DNA of 64,000 nucleotides from an uncultured Ruminococcus sp. (GTDB lineage: Bacteria > Bacillota > Clostridia > Oscillospirales > Ruminococcaceae). The notes beneath the pieces are model-generated. The model did not search any database and was not told the origin of the DNA. It saw only the letters and a list, made by a program, of their open reading frames with translations. The stretch covers positions 31,669-95,668 of the forward strand of contig CAMZZN010000004.1 of the NCBI GenBank assembly GCA_947345935.1, written 5' to 3'. This document shows, piece by piece, positions 8,187 to 17,202 of this stretch; the first letter of the stretch is position 1, and every line of letters begins with the position of its first letter. Made by a program: the position numbers and the translations under genes.

Positions 8187-9863
8187 TTATTCTATTCCCT
8201 TGGCGTATTCCATAAGTTTTTCTGCAAGTTCACTGATATAATCTTCGTTAAGAACGTCGTTGAAGCCGGCTTCATTTGTTGCGGAGCGGAATGCATAGCT
8301 GCTGTCGTTGTAGGATATCCGAGCTATTTTCTCGTATTTTTCAAGAGCGGCATCCGGATCGCTGAGACAATCCTCCCAGATGTCAAAGGTTGCAAGAGCA
8401 GAAACGGCGTAACTGATATAATATCCGGGAGATTCAAAAACATGATTTATCATATAGAGTTCAACTCCGGGTAAAGAATCTTCTGCGATATCTTCCCAAC
8501 ATTTCACAACATCTTCCGGAGTGAATGCAGCGGCGTTCTGAAGCACGGTATATTCAAATTCGCCTACCGCAAATCCTGAAACAACAGCGTTTACAAGATC
8601 ATAGCTTTTAACGGCAAACATTGCGTCAGCCTGATCTCCGTAGATATCGTTGTAAAAACGTGTAAAAATACATTCAAAGCCCTGGGACTGTATCTCGGCT
8701 ATATCCAGATTTGATGTGGCAAGATACGTCGGTACCTGATCGTATGTCTGCGCATAATAGTGTCCGAATTCATGAACAGGAGTAAGCAGACTGTAGCAAT
8801 CCTTGTTGTCTGTGATATAGACAACGCCTTTTTTGCTGACAGGAAGATATGTTGTAAAAGAACCGTTATAGCTGCCGTCACCGTCGGAAATCGAGTATTC
8901 TTCGTCATCAAGGAGCTTTTGTGCCGCACTGCCGATTTCCGGAGAAAGCTCCCCGGCGTATTCGGCGATCGTTTCAAACGGATCGTCAAATTCCTTTGGT
9001 TTCGTCAGAATATCCATTCCGCCGTCCATTTCCATGATTTCTCCTATTATTTCATCGGAAACCGGAAGAAGCTTCTCTTTAACAACATCTGAGAGTTCCA
9101 TTATCTCTTCCGGAGTATAGTCCCGATAATATTGTTCATAAAACATTTCTTGGTCATATTCTTTCAGGATCTCCAGAAGTATCTCCGCACATATGAGATT
9201 TTTCTCGTCATCATCCATATCTTCATCGTAAGCAGCATCATGAAAGCGGTCGATCTTCTCATCTCTCAGCCAGTTCTCGACACGGGTGTATCCTTCAAGC
9301 CTGTATGTGTTCATAGAGATATCCGAATACATTTCCAGTACTTCGTCATCATGAATTAGCGAAGTGAACATATCTCCGTAGTTTTCGCTGTTATATCCCT
9401 TGCAGAAAGCAAATGTTATAAGTTCGGCAGCGATATACATATCTTCAGCTGCGTCATCGGCATCAGCCTCAAGACTGTCGTTGTTCATATCAAGATAATA
9501 TGGGATAGTCAGAGAAGTATACTCTTCGTATAACTGATCGAAATCGGCAAGGAGAGTATCAATATCATTCTGAACGGCGTCCTCATTTGAATCGACAGTA
9601 AGGTCGTCTATCAGCGTATCGACATGATTTCTTACAGTATCAAGCCGTCTTGAATCCTTTATAGGATTGAAATCGGCAGGCGTATTGTCCTTATCACGAT
9701 TCTTGCCGTCAGAGGAACTTTTTTTGTTCTCTTTATCCTCGTTTCGGCTGTTCGATTTTTCTGTTCTTTCCGAACTGCTTCCCATTCCACGCAAGGTACA
9801 GGAACCTGCTGACCAGGTTAGAGTAAGAGCAGCGAGAAATGCGATCATCTTTTTGATTTTCAT
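8187..9863 (-). CDS. Putative zinc metallopeptidase lipoprotein (M3-like)
   Basis: 558 residues. The signal MKIKKMIAFLAALTLTWSAG precedes a lipobox Cys at about residue 22, followed by a Ser/Lys/Glu-rich linker of roughly 40 residues, so the protein is probably tethered outside the cell. HEFGHYYAQ near residue 363 is an HExxH zinc site, and EIQSQGFE about 25 residues later offers the expected third ligand, as in M3 oligopeptidases. The long acidic helical N-terminal part also fits that fold. The start lies 17 bases behind the HAD gene of the riboflavin operon, so it may be cotranscribed. Its substrate is unknown. Confidence 0.8.
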   Translation of the reverse strand: MKIKKMIAFLAALTLTWSAGSCTLRGMGSSSERTEKSNSRNEDKENKKSSSDGKNRDKDNTPADFNPIKDSRRLDTVRNHVDTLIDDLTVDSNEDAVQNDIDTLLADFDQLYEEYTSLTIPYYLDMNNDSLEADADDAAEDMYIAAELITFAFCKGYNSENYGDMFTSLIHDDEVLEMYSDISMNTYRLEGYTRVENWLRDEKIDRFHDAAYDEDMDDDEKNLICAEILLEILKEYDQEMFYEQYYRDYTPEEIMELSDVVKEKLLPVSDEIIGEIMEMDGGMDILTKPKEFDDPFETIAEYAGELSPEIGSAAQKLLDDEEYSISDGDGSYNGSFTTYLPVSKKGVVYITDNKDCYSLLTPVHEFGHYYAQTYDQVPTYLATSNLDIAEIQSQGFECIFTRFYNDIYGDQADAMFAVKSYDLVNAVVSGFAVGEFEYTVLQNAAAFTPEDVVKCWEDIAEDSLPGVELYMINHVFESPGYYISYAVSALATFDIWEDCLSDPDAALEKYEKIARISYNDSSYAFRSATNEAGFNDVLNEDYISELAEKLMEYAKGIE

Positions 9864-9880
9864 GATTATCTCCCTTCATA

Positions 9881-10534
9881 TTATACGGTCAGCTTTGTAA
9901 CCGCAGATATTATCTCAAGCGGACTGTCAACGATGATATCAGCCGCCGCCAGTTCTTCAGGAGATCCATAACCGTAACCGCATCCTACGGATCGCAGATC
10001 ATTCCTGACGGCGGTTTCAATATCATGGAAACGGTCGCCTATCACTATGAATTCACCAGGATGCTTAGGCTTTATTTTCCTGAATATCTCATACTTCGGG
10101 ATAAAACCGTATTCCTCGCAGCAATAGAAACAATCAAAAAATCTGTCCAGGGCGAAAACTCTCCTGTGTCGTTCCATATAATGTATACGGCAGTTGCTTA
10201 GGAATATGAGTTGGTGTCCCATTTCTTTCAGCTGCGATAGCATTTCTTCTGCGCCGCTGAAAAGCTCACCCTCACCGAGTTCTATCCTCCGTGCCATATC
10301 CTCTCCGAGCCGGATGCGTGCCGTATCACGTATCTCTTTATCAAGACCTGGCATAAAATTCTGCCACATATCGTTTGAATTAAATCCAAGCCAATAGCTT
10401 ATCTCATAATCGGTATAGTTTTTTGGCTTTGTATATCCGTTTTCAGCCAGCCACCGCATAGTTCTGCGAAATGCCGGAGCATAGGTTTTCATGGAATTAT
10501 GGATCGTTCCGTCGTAGTCAAATATAAGATTCAT
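9881..10534 (-). CDS. HAD-superfamily phosphatase coupled to the riboflavin operon
   Basis: 217 residues. Motif I is LIFDYDGTIHNS at the N-terminus with both catalytic aspartates, the motif II serine is in LIFLSNCR, and motif IV is IGDRFHDIETA. A helical cap of about 100 residues places it in HAD subfamily I (phosphoglycolate phosphatase-like). Its ATG (10532-10534) begins one base after the ribH stop, so translation is coupled. The riboflavin pathway needs a phosphatase for 5-amino-6-(5-phosphoribitylamino)uracil, a step filled by HAD enzymes elsewhere; this gene is the natural candidate here. That role is inferred from position. Confidence 0.87.
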   Translation of the reverse strand: MNLIFDYDGTIHNSMKTYAPAFRRTMRWLAENGYTKPKNYTDYEISYWLGFNSNDMWQNFMPGLDKEIRDTARIRLGEDMARRIELGEGELFSGAEEMLSQLKEMGHQLIFLSNCRIHYMERHRRVFALDRFFDCFYCCEEYGFIPKYEIFRKIKPKHPGEFIVIGDRFHDIETAVRNDLRSVGCGYGYGSPEELAAADIIVDSPLEIISAVTKLTV

Positions 10535-10535
10535 A

Positions 10536-11000
10536 TTACTTGATGCGCTTGCAGAGGTTTATCATTTCAATAGCTCCCTCGGCGCACTCGGAGCCCTTGT
10601 TTCCTGCCTTTGAACCGGCACGTTCGATAGCTTGTTCAATATTTTCAGTTGTAATGATTCCGAAAAGCACCGGAACTCCGGTCTCCAGTGAGACCTGTGC
10701 AACGCCTTTGGCGGCTTCATTGCATACAAGCTCATAGTGGGAGGTGCTTCCTCTGATTATAGCTCCGAGACAGATAACAGCGTCGTATTTGCCGGTCTCA
10801 GCCATTTTTTTGGAGATAAGAGGAATCTCAAATGCTCCCGGTACCCAGGCAACGCTGATATTTTCGTCGCTTACTCCGTGTCGGAGCAGAGTGTCAACTG
10901 CGCCGGAAAGAAGTTTCCCGGTGATAAATTCGTTGAATCTTGACACTACAATGCCGATTTTTGCTTCTTTACTGATAAGATTTCCTTCTAAAATATTCAT
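10536..11000 (-). CDS. ribH: 6,7-dimethyl-8-ribityllumazine synthase
   Basis: 154 residues from ATG 11000, preceded by an AGAAAGGAC ribosome site; a longer reading frame to 11108 lacks support. The enzyme condenses the ribitylamino-pyrimidine with 3,4-dihydroxybutanone 4-phosphate to lumazine. Motifs are [15 protein letters not shown] near residue 20, [11 protein letters not shown] near 50 and [12 protein letters not shown] near 80 (active-site His), all as in icosahedral lumazine synthases. It is the fourth rib gene, 19 bases after ribBA. Confidence 0.96.
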   Translation of the reverse strand: MNILEGNLISKEAKIGIVVSRFNEFITGKLLSGAVDTLLRHGVSDENISVAWVPGAFEIPLISKKMAETGKYDAVICLGAIIRGSTSHYELVCNEAAKGVAQVSLETGVPVLFGIITTENIEQAIERAGSKAGNKGSECAEGAIEMINLCKRIK

Positions 11001-11019
11001 AATGCTTTGTCCTTTCTGA

Positions 11020-12219
11020 TTAATAATTGAGGATATGCCCCATTTTGTCACGCTTTGTTTTAAGATAAAAGAGGTCGTGAGCCGTAGCGTCCATCTGGAT
11101 AGGAACACGCTCTTTTATTTCAAGACCGAAGCCGCTGAGACCGTATACCTTGTCGGGATTGTTTGTAAGCAGTCTGAGCGTTTTGCAGCCGAGATCACGC
11201 AGTATCTGTGCGCCGATATAGTATTCCCTCATATCTCCGGGAAATCCCAGCGCAAGATTTGCTTCAAGCGTGTCCATGCCTCTGTCCTGTAGTTCGTAGG
11301 CACGAAGCTTGTTTATAAGACCGATGCCTCGTCCCTCCTGACGCATATAGAGAAGTATTCCTCTGCCTTCCTTTTCAATGCTGTTCATAGCTGCCGCAAA
11401 CTGTTGTCCGCAGTCACATTTAAGAGAGCCGAAAGCGTCTCCAGTCAAACATTCTGAATGAACACGGCAGAGAATATCTTTGCCGTCGCCGATATCGCCC
11501 TTGACCAGAGCCACATGGTGTTCGCCGTTAAGCTGATTCACATAGCCCATAGCCCGGAATTCGCCGTATTTCGTTGGCAGCTTCGTATCTGCCACACGTT
11601 CCACGAGGATATCATGACATTTCCGGTAATCTTTCAGAGAACGAATGGTTATGAATTTCATTCCCCATTCTTCGGCTTTTGATTGAAGCTCTGCGGAACG
11701 CATCATCGTGCCGTCGTCACGCATTATTTCGCAGCAAAGACCGCATTCTTCAAGACCGGCAAGCCGCATAAGATCTACTGTAGCTTCAGTATGCCCCTCA
11801 CGTTCAAGGACGCCGTTCTTCTTTGCGGTCAGCGGAAACATATGACCCGGACGCCGGAAATCTTCGGGCTTTGTATCTGCTGCAACAGCCATTCTTGCTG
11901 TAAACCCACGTTCTTCGGCAGAGATTCCCGTCGTTGTTTTTACGTGATCTATTGAAACAGTGAAAGCCGTGGAATGATTGTCCGTGTTGAAGTCTACCAT
12001 CTGCGGCAGGCGCAGGCGGCGGCAAAGATCTATACTCATTGGCATACAGATAAGTCCTTTTGCGTGCATTGCCATAAAGTTGACGTTTTCCGTAGTTGCA
12101 AACTGAGCGGCACAGATCATATCGCCTTCGTTTTCTCTGTTCTCGTCGTCAGTAACAAGGATTATTTCCCCTTTGCGCAGAGCGTCAAGAGCTTCCTCAA
12201 CAGTGTTGTAGTGAAACAT
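11020..12219 (-). CDS. ribBA: Bifunctional 3,4-dihydroxybutanone 4-phosphate synthase / GTP cyclohydrolase II
   Basis: 399 residues, the usual length for the fusion. The N-terminal half (about 1-200) has the RibB signature [16 protein letters not shown] and a GHTEAT motif; the C-terminal half carries the GTP cyclohydrolase II zinc site in [18 protein letters not shown] and the [10 protein letters not shown] motif. It supplies both starting compounds of the pathway, from ribulose 5-phosphate and GTP. Both halves look intact. It lies 13 bases behind ribE in the FMN-riboswitch operon. Confidence 0.97.
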   Translation of the reverse strand: MFHYNTVEEALDALRKGEIILVTDDENRENEGDMICAAQFATTENVNFMAMHAKGLICMPMSIDLCRRLRLPQMVDFNTDNHSTAFTVSIDHVKTTTGISAEERGFTARMAVAADTKPEDFRRPGHMFPLTAKKNGVLEREGHTEATVDLMRLAGLEECGLCCEIMRDDGTMMRSAELQSKAEEWGMKFITIRSLKDYRKCHDILVERVADTKLPTKYGEFRAMGYVNQLNGEHHVALVKGDIGDGKDILCRVHSECLTGDAFGSLKCDCGQQFAAAMNSIEKEGRGILLYMRQEGRGIGLINKLRAYELQDRGMDTLEANLALGFPGDMREYYIGAQILRDLGCKTLRLLTNNPDKVYGLSGFGLEIKERVPIQMDATAHDLFYLKTKRDKMGHILNY

Positions 12220-12232
12220 AAAAATTCCTCCT

Positions 12233-12880
12233 TTAATATCCGTTTTGTGCCAGAAAATCCATAGTTATCCGGCTTTCCGAAATATTTTCAGACTTTGGAC
12301 ACATCAGTTTTTCCACGTATTTCCCAATGATATCGTTTTCCAGATTTACCGTGTCGCCGCTTTTTTTTGATCCCAATACTGTCTGTACGGCAGTGTGGGG
12401 GATAACTGATATCTTAAAACCGTAGTCGGAAACTGCGGCTACTGTCAGACTTATTCCGTCGACTGCTACGGAACCTTTTTCAACGATATACCGCATAATT
12501 CCGGCGTCAGCGCAGATCGTATACCAGACAGCTATGCCGTCCCTTTTTATATCTGAAATTGTTCCTGTGCCGTCGATATGCCCTGAAACAATGTGACCTC
12601 CGAATCGTCCGTTCGCAGCCATTGCACGTTCAAGATTTACCGGACTGCCAGGGCTGAGGCTTCCGAGGGAAGAACGGTTCAGGGTTTCGTTCATAACGTC
12701 AGCCCGGAAAGTATCTCCGGTAAGATCGGTCACCGTCAGACATACGCCGTTTACGGCGATGCTGTCACCTATATTTGTATCAGAAATAACTTTTTCCGCT
12801 TTTATTTCGATAAACGACGATACTGCTCCACGCTGAACCGACCTGATGCAGCCTGTTTCTTCAACTATTCCCGTAAACAT
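12233..12880 (-). CDS. ribE: Riboflavin synthase, alpha subunit
   Basis: 215 residues with two homologous lumazine-binding barrels, beginning [10 protein letters not shown], the hallmark of the family. The repeated motif appears as [14 protein letters not shown] near residue 40 and [15 protein letters not shown] near 138. The enzyme dismutates two lumazines to riboflavin and the pyrimidine intermediate. The start overlaps the ribD end by about 20 bases. The gene is called ribE or ribC in different species. Confidence 0.96.
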   Translation of the reverse strand: MFTGIVEETGCIRSVQRGAVSSFIEIKAEKVISDTNIGDSIAVNGVCLTVTDLTGDTFRADVMNETLNRSSLGSLSPGSPVNLERAMAANGRFGGHIVSGHIDGTGTISDIKRDGIAVWYTICADAGIMRYIVEKGSVAVDGISLTVAAVSDYGFKISVIPHTAVQTVLGSKKSGDTVNLENDIIGKYVEKLMCPKSENISESRITMDFLAQNGY

Positions 12881-13973
12881 TCTTTACCCTGCTTTCTATA
12901 AGAAAATCTTCTCCGAGCCGTGTTATCCCGCTGGTCTCTAGCATAAAAGCATTGTCCGGATAAGGCGTTCCTTCACCGCCTATGGGAGATTTAGCTTCCG
13001 CCCCACCAAAAAGTTTCGGTGAGATGTAAGAGAGTACGCTGCTGACGATACCTGCTTTAAGAGCCGACCAATTCATTTCAGCTCCGCCTTCAAGAAGAAT
13101 GCTGTCGATCTTTTCACGTCCGAGAACCGTCATAAGTTCACGGAGATCGACTCTGCCGTTTTCCTCTGATGTTTTTATAATGCGGCAGCCATATGATTCA
13201 TATTCGTGTATGCGTGCGCTGTCGCTGGAAATTGTTGCAATGATCGTCGGAATATCTCTGGCTGTTGTGACTATATTGCTGTGAAGCGGTGTTCTGAGAG
13301 CTGAATCGCATATTATCCGGATGGGATCTCTTCCGTTTTCAAGCCGGCAGTTTAACATAGGATCGTCGCTGAGAACAGTTCCGACGCCGACCATTATTCC
13401 GGAATGACGAAGCCGCTGAACATGAACGTCATTGCGTGCCTCAGCGCCTGTGATCCACTTTGATTCGCCGGTATAACAAGCGATTTTTCCATCCAGCGTC
13501 ATAGCGTATTTCATAGTCACATACGGGAGTCCTGTGGTGATATAATGGAAAAATATCCTGTTCAATGCGTCGCATTCTTCTCTGAGGATGCCTTCTGTTA
13601 CTTCTATTCCATGTTCACGCAGAATCCGAACTCCATTTCCCGCAACAAGCGGATTTGGGTCAGGAGAGCCGATAAATACACGTTTTATTCCATGTTCAAT
13701 GATTGCTTCTGTACATGGCGGCGTTTTCCCGTAGTGACAGCAAGGTTCAAGAGTTACATAAAGATCAGCTCCTGTGCAGTCTGTATTCTGTAAATCGCAC
13801 TGTGCAAAGGCGTTGCGTTCAGCATGAAGTTCACCGTATTTCATATGCCATCCAGAGCCGATTATCCTGCCGTCCTTCACGATAACAGCGCCTACCATGG
13901 GATTTGGCGAAACGAATCCCATTCCTTTTTTTGCAAGAGAAAGAGCAGTCCTCATAAAGCCGATATGTTCCAT
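12861..13973 (-). CDS. ribD: Bifunctional riboflavin deaminase / reductase
   Basis: 370 residues from ATG 13973, which has GGAGGT just upstream; a start at 13988 would place the N-terminus in the attenuator hairpin. The N-terminal deaminase has HAERNAF and PCCHYGKTPPC, the zinc ligands of the cytidine-deaminase fold; the C-terminal reductase has KYAMTLDGKIA near residue 155 and LLEGGAEMNWS near 295. It carries out the second and third steps of the GTP branch. It is the first gene behind the FMN riboswitch. Confidence 0.96.
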   Translation of the reverse strand: MEHIGFMRTALSLAKKGMGFVSPNPMVGAVIVKDGRIIGSGWHMKYGELHAERNAFAQCDLQNTDCTGADLYVTLEPCCHYGKTPPCTEAIIEHGIKRVFIGSPDPNPLVAGNGVRILREHGIEVTEGILREECDALNRIFFHYITTGLPYVTMKYAMTLDGKIACYTGESKWITGAEARNDVHVQRLRHSGIMVGVGTVLSDDPMLNCRLENGRDPIRIICDSALRTPLHSNIVTTARDIPTIIATISSDSARIHEYESYGCRIIKTSEENGRVDLRELMTVLGREKIDSILLEGGAEMNWSALKAGIVSSVLSYISPKLFGGAEAKSPIGGEGTPYPDNAFMLETSGITRLGEDFLIESRVKNVYGNS

Positions 13974-13984
13974 AGTACCTCCAA

Positions 13985-14012
13985 ACAAAAAGCCCCGGTT
14001 ATTATCCGGGGC
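13985..14012 (-). terminator. Attenuator hairpin of the FMN riboswitch
   Basis: On the minus strand GCCCCGG (14012-14006) pairs with CCGGGGC (13998-13992) and is followed by TTTTTGTTT. It lies between the FMN aptamer and the ribD ribosome site, so it is the likely premature terminator used when FMN is bound. Confidence 0.88.
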
Positions 14013-14045
14013 AGTAAATCCTGTATAGATACAGTAACTATCTGT

Positions 14046-14187
14046 CTTCTTTCATCCGGACTTTGAGCCTGATAAACAGGCATAACCGTCGGCTCCGGAA
14101 TTTCACCGGATCAACCTTTGCAAGGTTCGCAGGCTGCGGACGTTCCGTCCTCACTGCCGGTAGGGAATTTCACCCTGCCCTCGAAGA
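14046..14187 (-). promoter_or_regulatory. FMN riboswitch (RFN element)
   Basis: Read on the minus strand, the conserved RFN blocks appear in order: AGGGCAGGGTGAAATTCCC, ACCGGCAGT, the AGCCTGCGA block, GATCCGGTGAAATTCCGG, AGCCGACGGTTA and AGTCCGGATGAAAGAAG. The closing P1 helix pairs ATCTTC with GAAGA. It binds FMN and controls ribD-ribE-ribBA-ribH through the hairpin at 13985-14012. The identification is certain from the conserved core. Confidence 0.97.
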
Positions 14188-14194
14188 TAAATTT

Positions 14195-14223
14195 ATTATA
14201 TCATGCCATAAGATATTTGTCAA
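14195..14223 (-). promoter_or_regulatory. Promoter of the riboflavin operon
   Basis: On the minus strand TTGACA (14223-14218) and TATAAT (14200-14195) are separated by 17 bases. Transcription would start just before the FMN aptamer. Confidence 0.85.
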
Positions 14224-14231
14224 TAGATTTT

Positions 14232-14287
14232 TTAAGAATTTGTTCTCATGGGATTTGTGTGCAATATCCTATGAGAATAAGTTCTAA
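14232..14287. repeat. Imperfect palindrome between divergent promoters (diverged family A copy)
   Basis: The 23-base arm 14232-14254 and the 22-base arm 14266-14287 are inverted copies with few mismatches (shared core TTCTCAT-GGAT). It resembles the repeats at 33625 and 34555. It sits between the rib promoter and the histidine kinase promoter, so it could be a bidirectional terminator, an operator or an inserted repeat. Confidence 0.6.
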
Positions 14288-14362
14288 GAAATAATGAATC
14301 TCTTGTTTTCCTTGCCGTTTAATTTTTCGTGCGAGCAGAAGGATATTACGAAATTGTTTTTG

Positions 14363-14391
14363 TTGACATAAAGATATTAATAGTGTATAAT
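14363..14391 (+). promoter_or_regulatory. Promoter of the histidine kinase-ispDF unit
   Basis: TTGACA at 14363-14368 and TATAAT at 14386-14391 with 17 bases between them; AGGAGG at about 14411 precedes the ATG at 14424. Confidence 0.88.
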
Positions 14392-14423
14392 AAAACTGGT
14401 GAAAAAAATCAGGAGGAATTCAG

Positions 14424-15956
14424 ATGAGCATTGAAGCAGGAAACGGAATGTACATAATTGACAAAGGATTCAGGCTTCTCTATTTCAACAGCGCAGTACG
14501 GGCAGTTTATCCGGATGTTGAAAAGGGGGAACTATGTTATAAATTCATGGGGGGCGGAAATGATATATGTCCTCACTGTCCGCTGCTGAGCAGCACGAAG
14601 CAGAGAACCTTCACCATCGGCGATCAGAAGCTGCTCATTCAGTCGTCGGAGGTAGATTTTCCGGAGACGGGCGAGGGATATGCGATGGCGTTTACTGCTG
14701 CTCCTGAAGGAAGAAGAACTGCTGAAAGTACTGTTTCAAAGCGTGACAGAGAACCTGTTGACAAACAGGTGGAAATACTTCAGCAGCAGCTGAAAGAAGC
14801 TCTTGAAAGAGCAGAGGATGCAGACAGGGCTAAATCTGCTTTTTTGTTCAATATGTCGCACGATATACGTACGCCTATGAATGCAATTCTCGGATTTGCA
14901 AAAATTGGTCAGAGGTTCGTTCATAATCCTATAAAGACAAAAGGCTGCTTCAAGAAAATTGAAATCTCCGGTGAAAACCTGATGCGTATGCTGGGAGATA
15001 TTCTTGAGATGGCAAGGATCGAAAAAGGCGATATTACCATTGAACCGAAAAAATGCAACCTTACCGAATATTTTTCAGCGCTCGGCGATATGGTGAGAGA
15101 GGATATGGAGCATAATCAACTGACCTTTATTTCTGATATAAAAGGCATACGTGACGCTGATGTCTACTGTGATACCGTCCATATGAATCAGGTTTTTCTG
15201 AATCTGCTTACCAATGCTATGAAATTCAATAAGCCCGGCGGTCATGTCTGGCTTACTGTCAGGCAGAAAAGGGGCAAGGATACAAACAGCGTTTATCTAT
15301 ATATTTCGGTAAAAGACGACGGCATCGGCATGAGCGACGGTTTTCTCGGAAGCGTTTTCGGAAAATTTGAAAAAGAGCGAAGTTCCACGGAAAGCCGGCG
15401 TCAGGGAACAGGTCTTGGTCTTGCAATTACAAAGCAGCTCGTTGAGGCAATGAAAGGAAAGATCAACTTTTCAAGTCAGACTGGGAAAGGAACTGAATTC
15501 CTTCTGGGATTCAAGTTCCCAAAGGCAGAAAAATCAGATGATGCGCCGAAGTCGGTCAGGAGCGTAAAGGCGGATTTCACCGGAAGAAGAGTTCTTCTTG
15601 TTGAGGATAACGACATGAACCGTGAAATAGCCGTTGAGCTTATCGGAATGACCGGTATTACAGTTGAAACAGCCGTGAACGGTCTGGAAGCCGTCGAAAA
15701 AATAATTACAAGTCCCGACGGATATTATGACATGGTTTTTCTTGATATCCAGATGCCTATAATGGACGGATACGAGGCGGCGAGACAGATACGCCGCCTT
15801 TCACGTGACGATGTAAAGAGTCTGCCTATTGTAGCTATGACAGCCAATGCTTTTTCGGAGGACGTTGAAATGGCAAAGGAAGCAGGAATGAACCAGCATA
15901 TCTCCAAGCCTGTCGATATGGAACGCATTATGACAGTTCTGAAATATTATCTGTAA
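14424..15956 (+). CDS. Hybrid sensor histidine kinase / response regulator with Cys-rich PAS-like sensor
   Basis: 510 residues, no membrane segment, so probably cytosolic. The order is a PAS-like N-terminal domain (1-90) with three cysteines in LCYKFMGGGNDICPHCPL, a short coiled coil (115-135), a HisKA domain with H-box FNMSHDIRTPMNAILG near residue 148, an ATPase domain with N-box QVFLNLLTNAMKFN and G-boxes DDGIGM and GTGLGLAITK, then a receiver domain with VEDNDMNRE and phosphoacceptor Asp in FLDIQMP. No output domain or HPt partner is present. The Cys-x2-Cys sensor may bind metal or an Fe-S cluster; that is inference. ispD starts 17 bases later. Confidence 0.93.
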   Translation: MSIEAGNGMYIIDKGFRLLYFNSAVRAVYPDVEKGELCYKFMGGGNDICPHCPLLSSTKQRTFTIGDQKLLIQSSEVDFPETGEGYAMAFTAAPEGRRTAESTVSKRDREPVDKQVEILQQQLKEALERAEDADRAKSAFLFNMSHDIRTPMNAILGFAKIGQRFVHNPIKTKGCFKKIEISGENLMRMLGDILEMARIEKGDITIEPKKCNLTEYFSALGDMVREDMEHNQLTFISDIKGIRDADVYCDTVHMNQVFLNLLTNAMKFNKPGGHVWLTVRQKRGKDTNSVYLYISVKDDGIGMSDGFLGSVFGKFEKERSSTESRRQGTGLGLAITKQLVEAMKGKINFSSQTGKGTEFLLGFKFPKAEKSDDAPKSVRSVKADFTGRRVLLVEDNDMNREIAVELIGMTGITVETAVNGLEAVEKIITSPDGYYDMVFLDIQMPIMDGYEAARQIRRLSRDDVKSLPIVAMTANAFSEDVEMAKEAGMNQHISKPVDMERIMTVLKYYL

Positions 15957-15973
15957 ACGAAAGGAAAATTAAC

Positions 15974-16672
15974 ATGGATACGTCAGCCATTATAGTTTGC
16001 GCCGGAAATTCATCCAGAATGGGAGGCGTCAATAAAATACTTCTTCCGCTTGGAGAACATCTTGTAATAGGGGTAACTATGCAGGCGTTTCAGCAGTGTG
16101 AGAGCATAAAGGAAATAATAATAGTTGCCAGGGAGTCAGATATTCCGGCAATCAGAGCTGAAGCAGAGGCGGCTGGAATCACAAAGCTTACAGCTTTCGC
16201 TGTGGGCGGGGACACACGTCAGAAAAGCGTTATAAATGGTGTGAGGTGCGCTTCTGCCGATACGGAATTGATAGCGATTCATGACGGCGCACGTCCCCTT
16301 GTGCGTCCGGAACACATTGAAAAAGCTGTAAGGGATGCCGGAGTTTTCGGCGGAGCTGCCCTGGGCGTTCCTGTCAAGGACACGATAAAAATGGTCGAAG
16401 ACGGACTTATTACCGATACGCCGCCGAGAAAACTGCTTTATATCACGCAGACGCCGCAGGTTTTTAAGCGCCGGCTTTACTTTGAAGGAATTGACTTTGC
16501 TCTTGAGCATTCTCTTGATTTTACCGACGACTGCCAGCTTGTGGAAGCTATCGGCGGCAAGATCGCCATGACGACGGGAGATTATACGAATATCAAAATC
16601 ACTACGCCGGAGGATATACGTCTTGCGGAGACGCTGATTAAAATGAGAGGAGAAACAGTATGTTCAGAATAG
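15974..16672 (+). CDS. ispD: 2-C-methyl-D-erythritol 4-phosphate cytidylyltransferase
   Basis: 232 residues. It carries out the third step of the MEP isoprenoid pathway, transferring CMP to methylerythritol phosphate. The nucleotide-binding N-terminus [14 protein letters not shown] differs from the usual AAGxGxRMG but keeps the Arg and Lys. IHDGARPLV near residue 100 and [10 protein letters not shown] near 180 are family signatures. It overlaps ispF by 13 bases, a common arrangement, and shares the promoter at 14363 with the histidine kinase. Confidence 0.95.
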   Translation: MDTSAIIVCAGNSSRMGGVNKILLPLGEHLVIGVTMQAFQQCESIKEIIIVARESDIPAIRAEAEAAGITKLTAFAVGGDTRQKSVINGVRCASADTELIAIHDGARPLVRPEHIEKAVRDAGVFGGAALGVPVKDTIKMVEDGLITDTPPRKLLYITQTPQVFKRRLYFEGIDFALEHSLDFTDDCQLVEAIGGKIAMTTGDYTNIKITTPEDIRLAETLIKMRGETVCSE

Positions 16673-17145
16673 GTCATGGCTACGACGTTCACCGCCTTAC
16701 AGAGGGAAGAAAGCTGATTCTTGGCGGCGTGGAGATTCCACATACAACAGGACTTCTTGGTCACTCTGATGCCGATGTTCTTCTCCACGCTGTTATGGAC
16801 GCCATGCTGGGCGCTCTTGCACTGGGCGATATAGGTCATCTTTTTCCAGATAATGACGACAGCTTTAAAGATGCCGACAGTACCGGACTCCTGAAAAGGG
16901 TTTGTGCAGTTTGCCGGGAAAAAGGCTATGTTATCGGTAATATTGACTCAACGATCATTGCTCAGGCGCCAAAGCTTGCACCGTATATCGTACGAATGCG
17001 TGAAAAGATCGCAGACGTATGCGGGTGCGACGCTTCTCAGATAAGCGTTAAAGCAACAACCGAAGAAAAACTTGGATTTACCGGCGAAAAGCTCGGCATT
17101 TCAGCTCACGCTGTAGTATTAATGATAAAAGAAAATCAAAATTAA
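16660..17145 (+). CDS. ispF: 2-C-methyl-D-erythritol 2,4-cyclodiphosphate synthase
   Basis: 161 residues, the usual length. GHGYDVHRL near residue 5 and [15 protein letters not shown] near 38 supply the zinc ligands, and the C-terminal [13 protein letters not shown] motif binds the CDP group. It cyclises CDP-methylerythritol 2-phosphate in the fifth MEP step. The start is inside the end of ispD. An AT-rich gap leads to the trp promoter; no clear hairpin terminator is seen in it. Confidence 0.96.
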   Translation: MFRIGHGYDVHRLTEGRKLILGGVEIPHTTGLLGHSDADVLLHAVMDAMLGALALGDIGHLFPDNDDSFKDADSTGLLKRVCAVCREKGYVIGNIDSTIIAQAPKLAPYIVRMREKIADVCGCDASQISVKATTEEKLGFTGEKLGISAHAVVLMIKENQN

Positions 17146-17167
17146 AAATAAAAATTTATTTTTTCTA

Positions 17168-17196
17168 TTGACATACCGCTCGTTTGGTGATATAAT
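17168..17196 (+). promoter_or_regulatory. Promoter of the trp operon
   Basis: TTGACA at 17168-17173 and TATAAT at 17191-17196, 17-base spacer. The start of transcription would fall near 17203, immediately before the T-box leader. Confidence 0.9.
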
Positions 17197-17202
17197 AATC
17201 AT

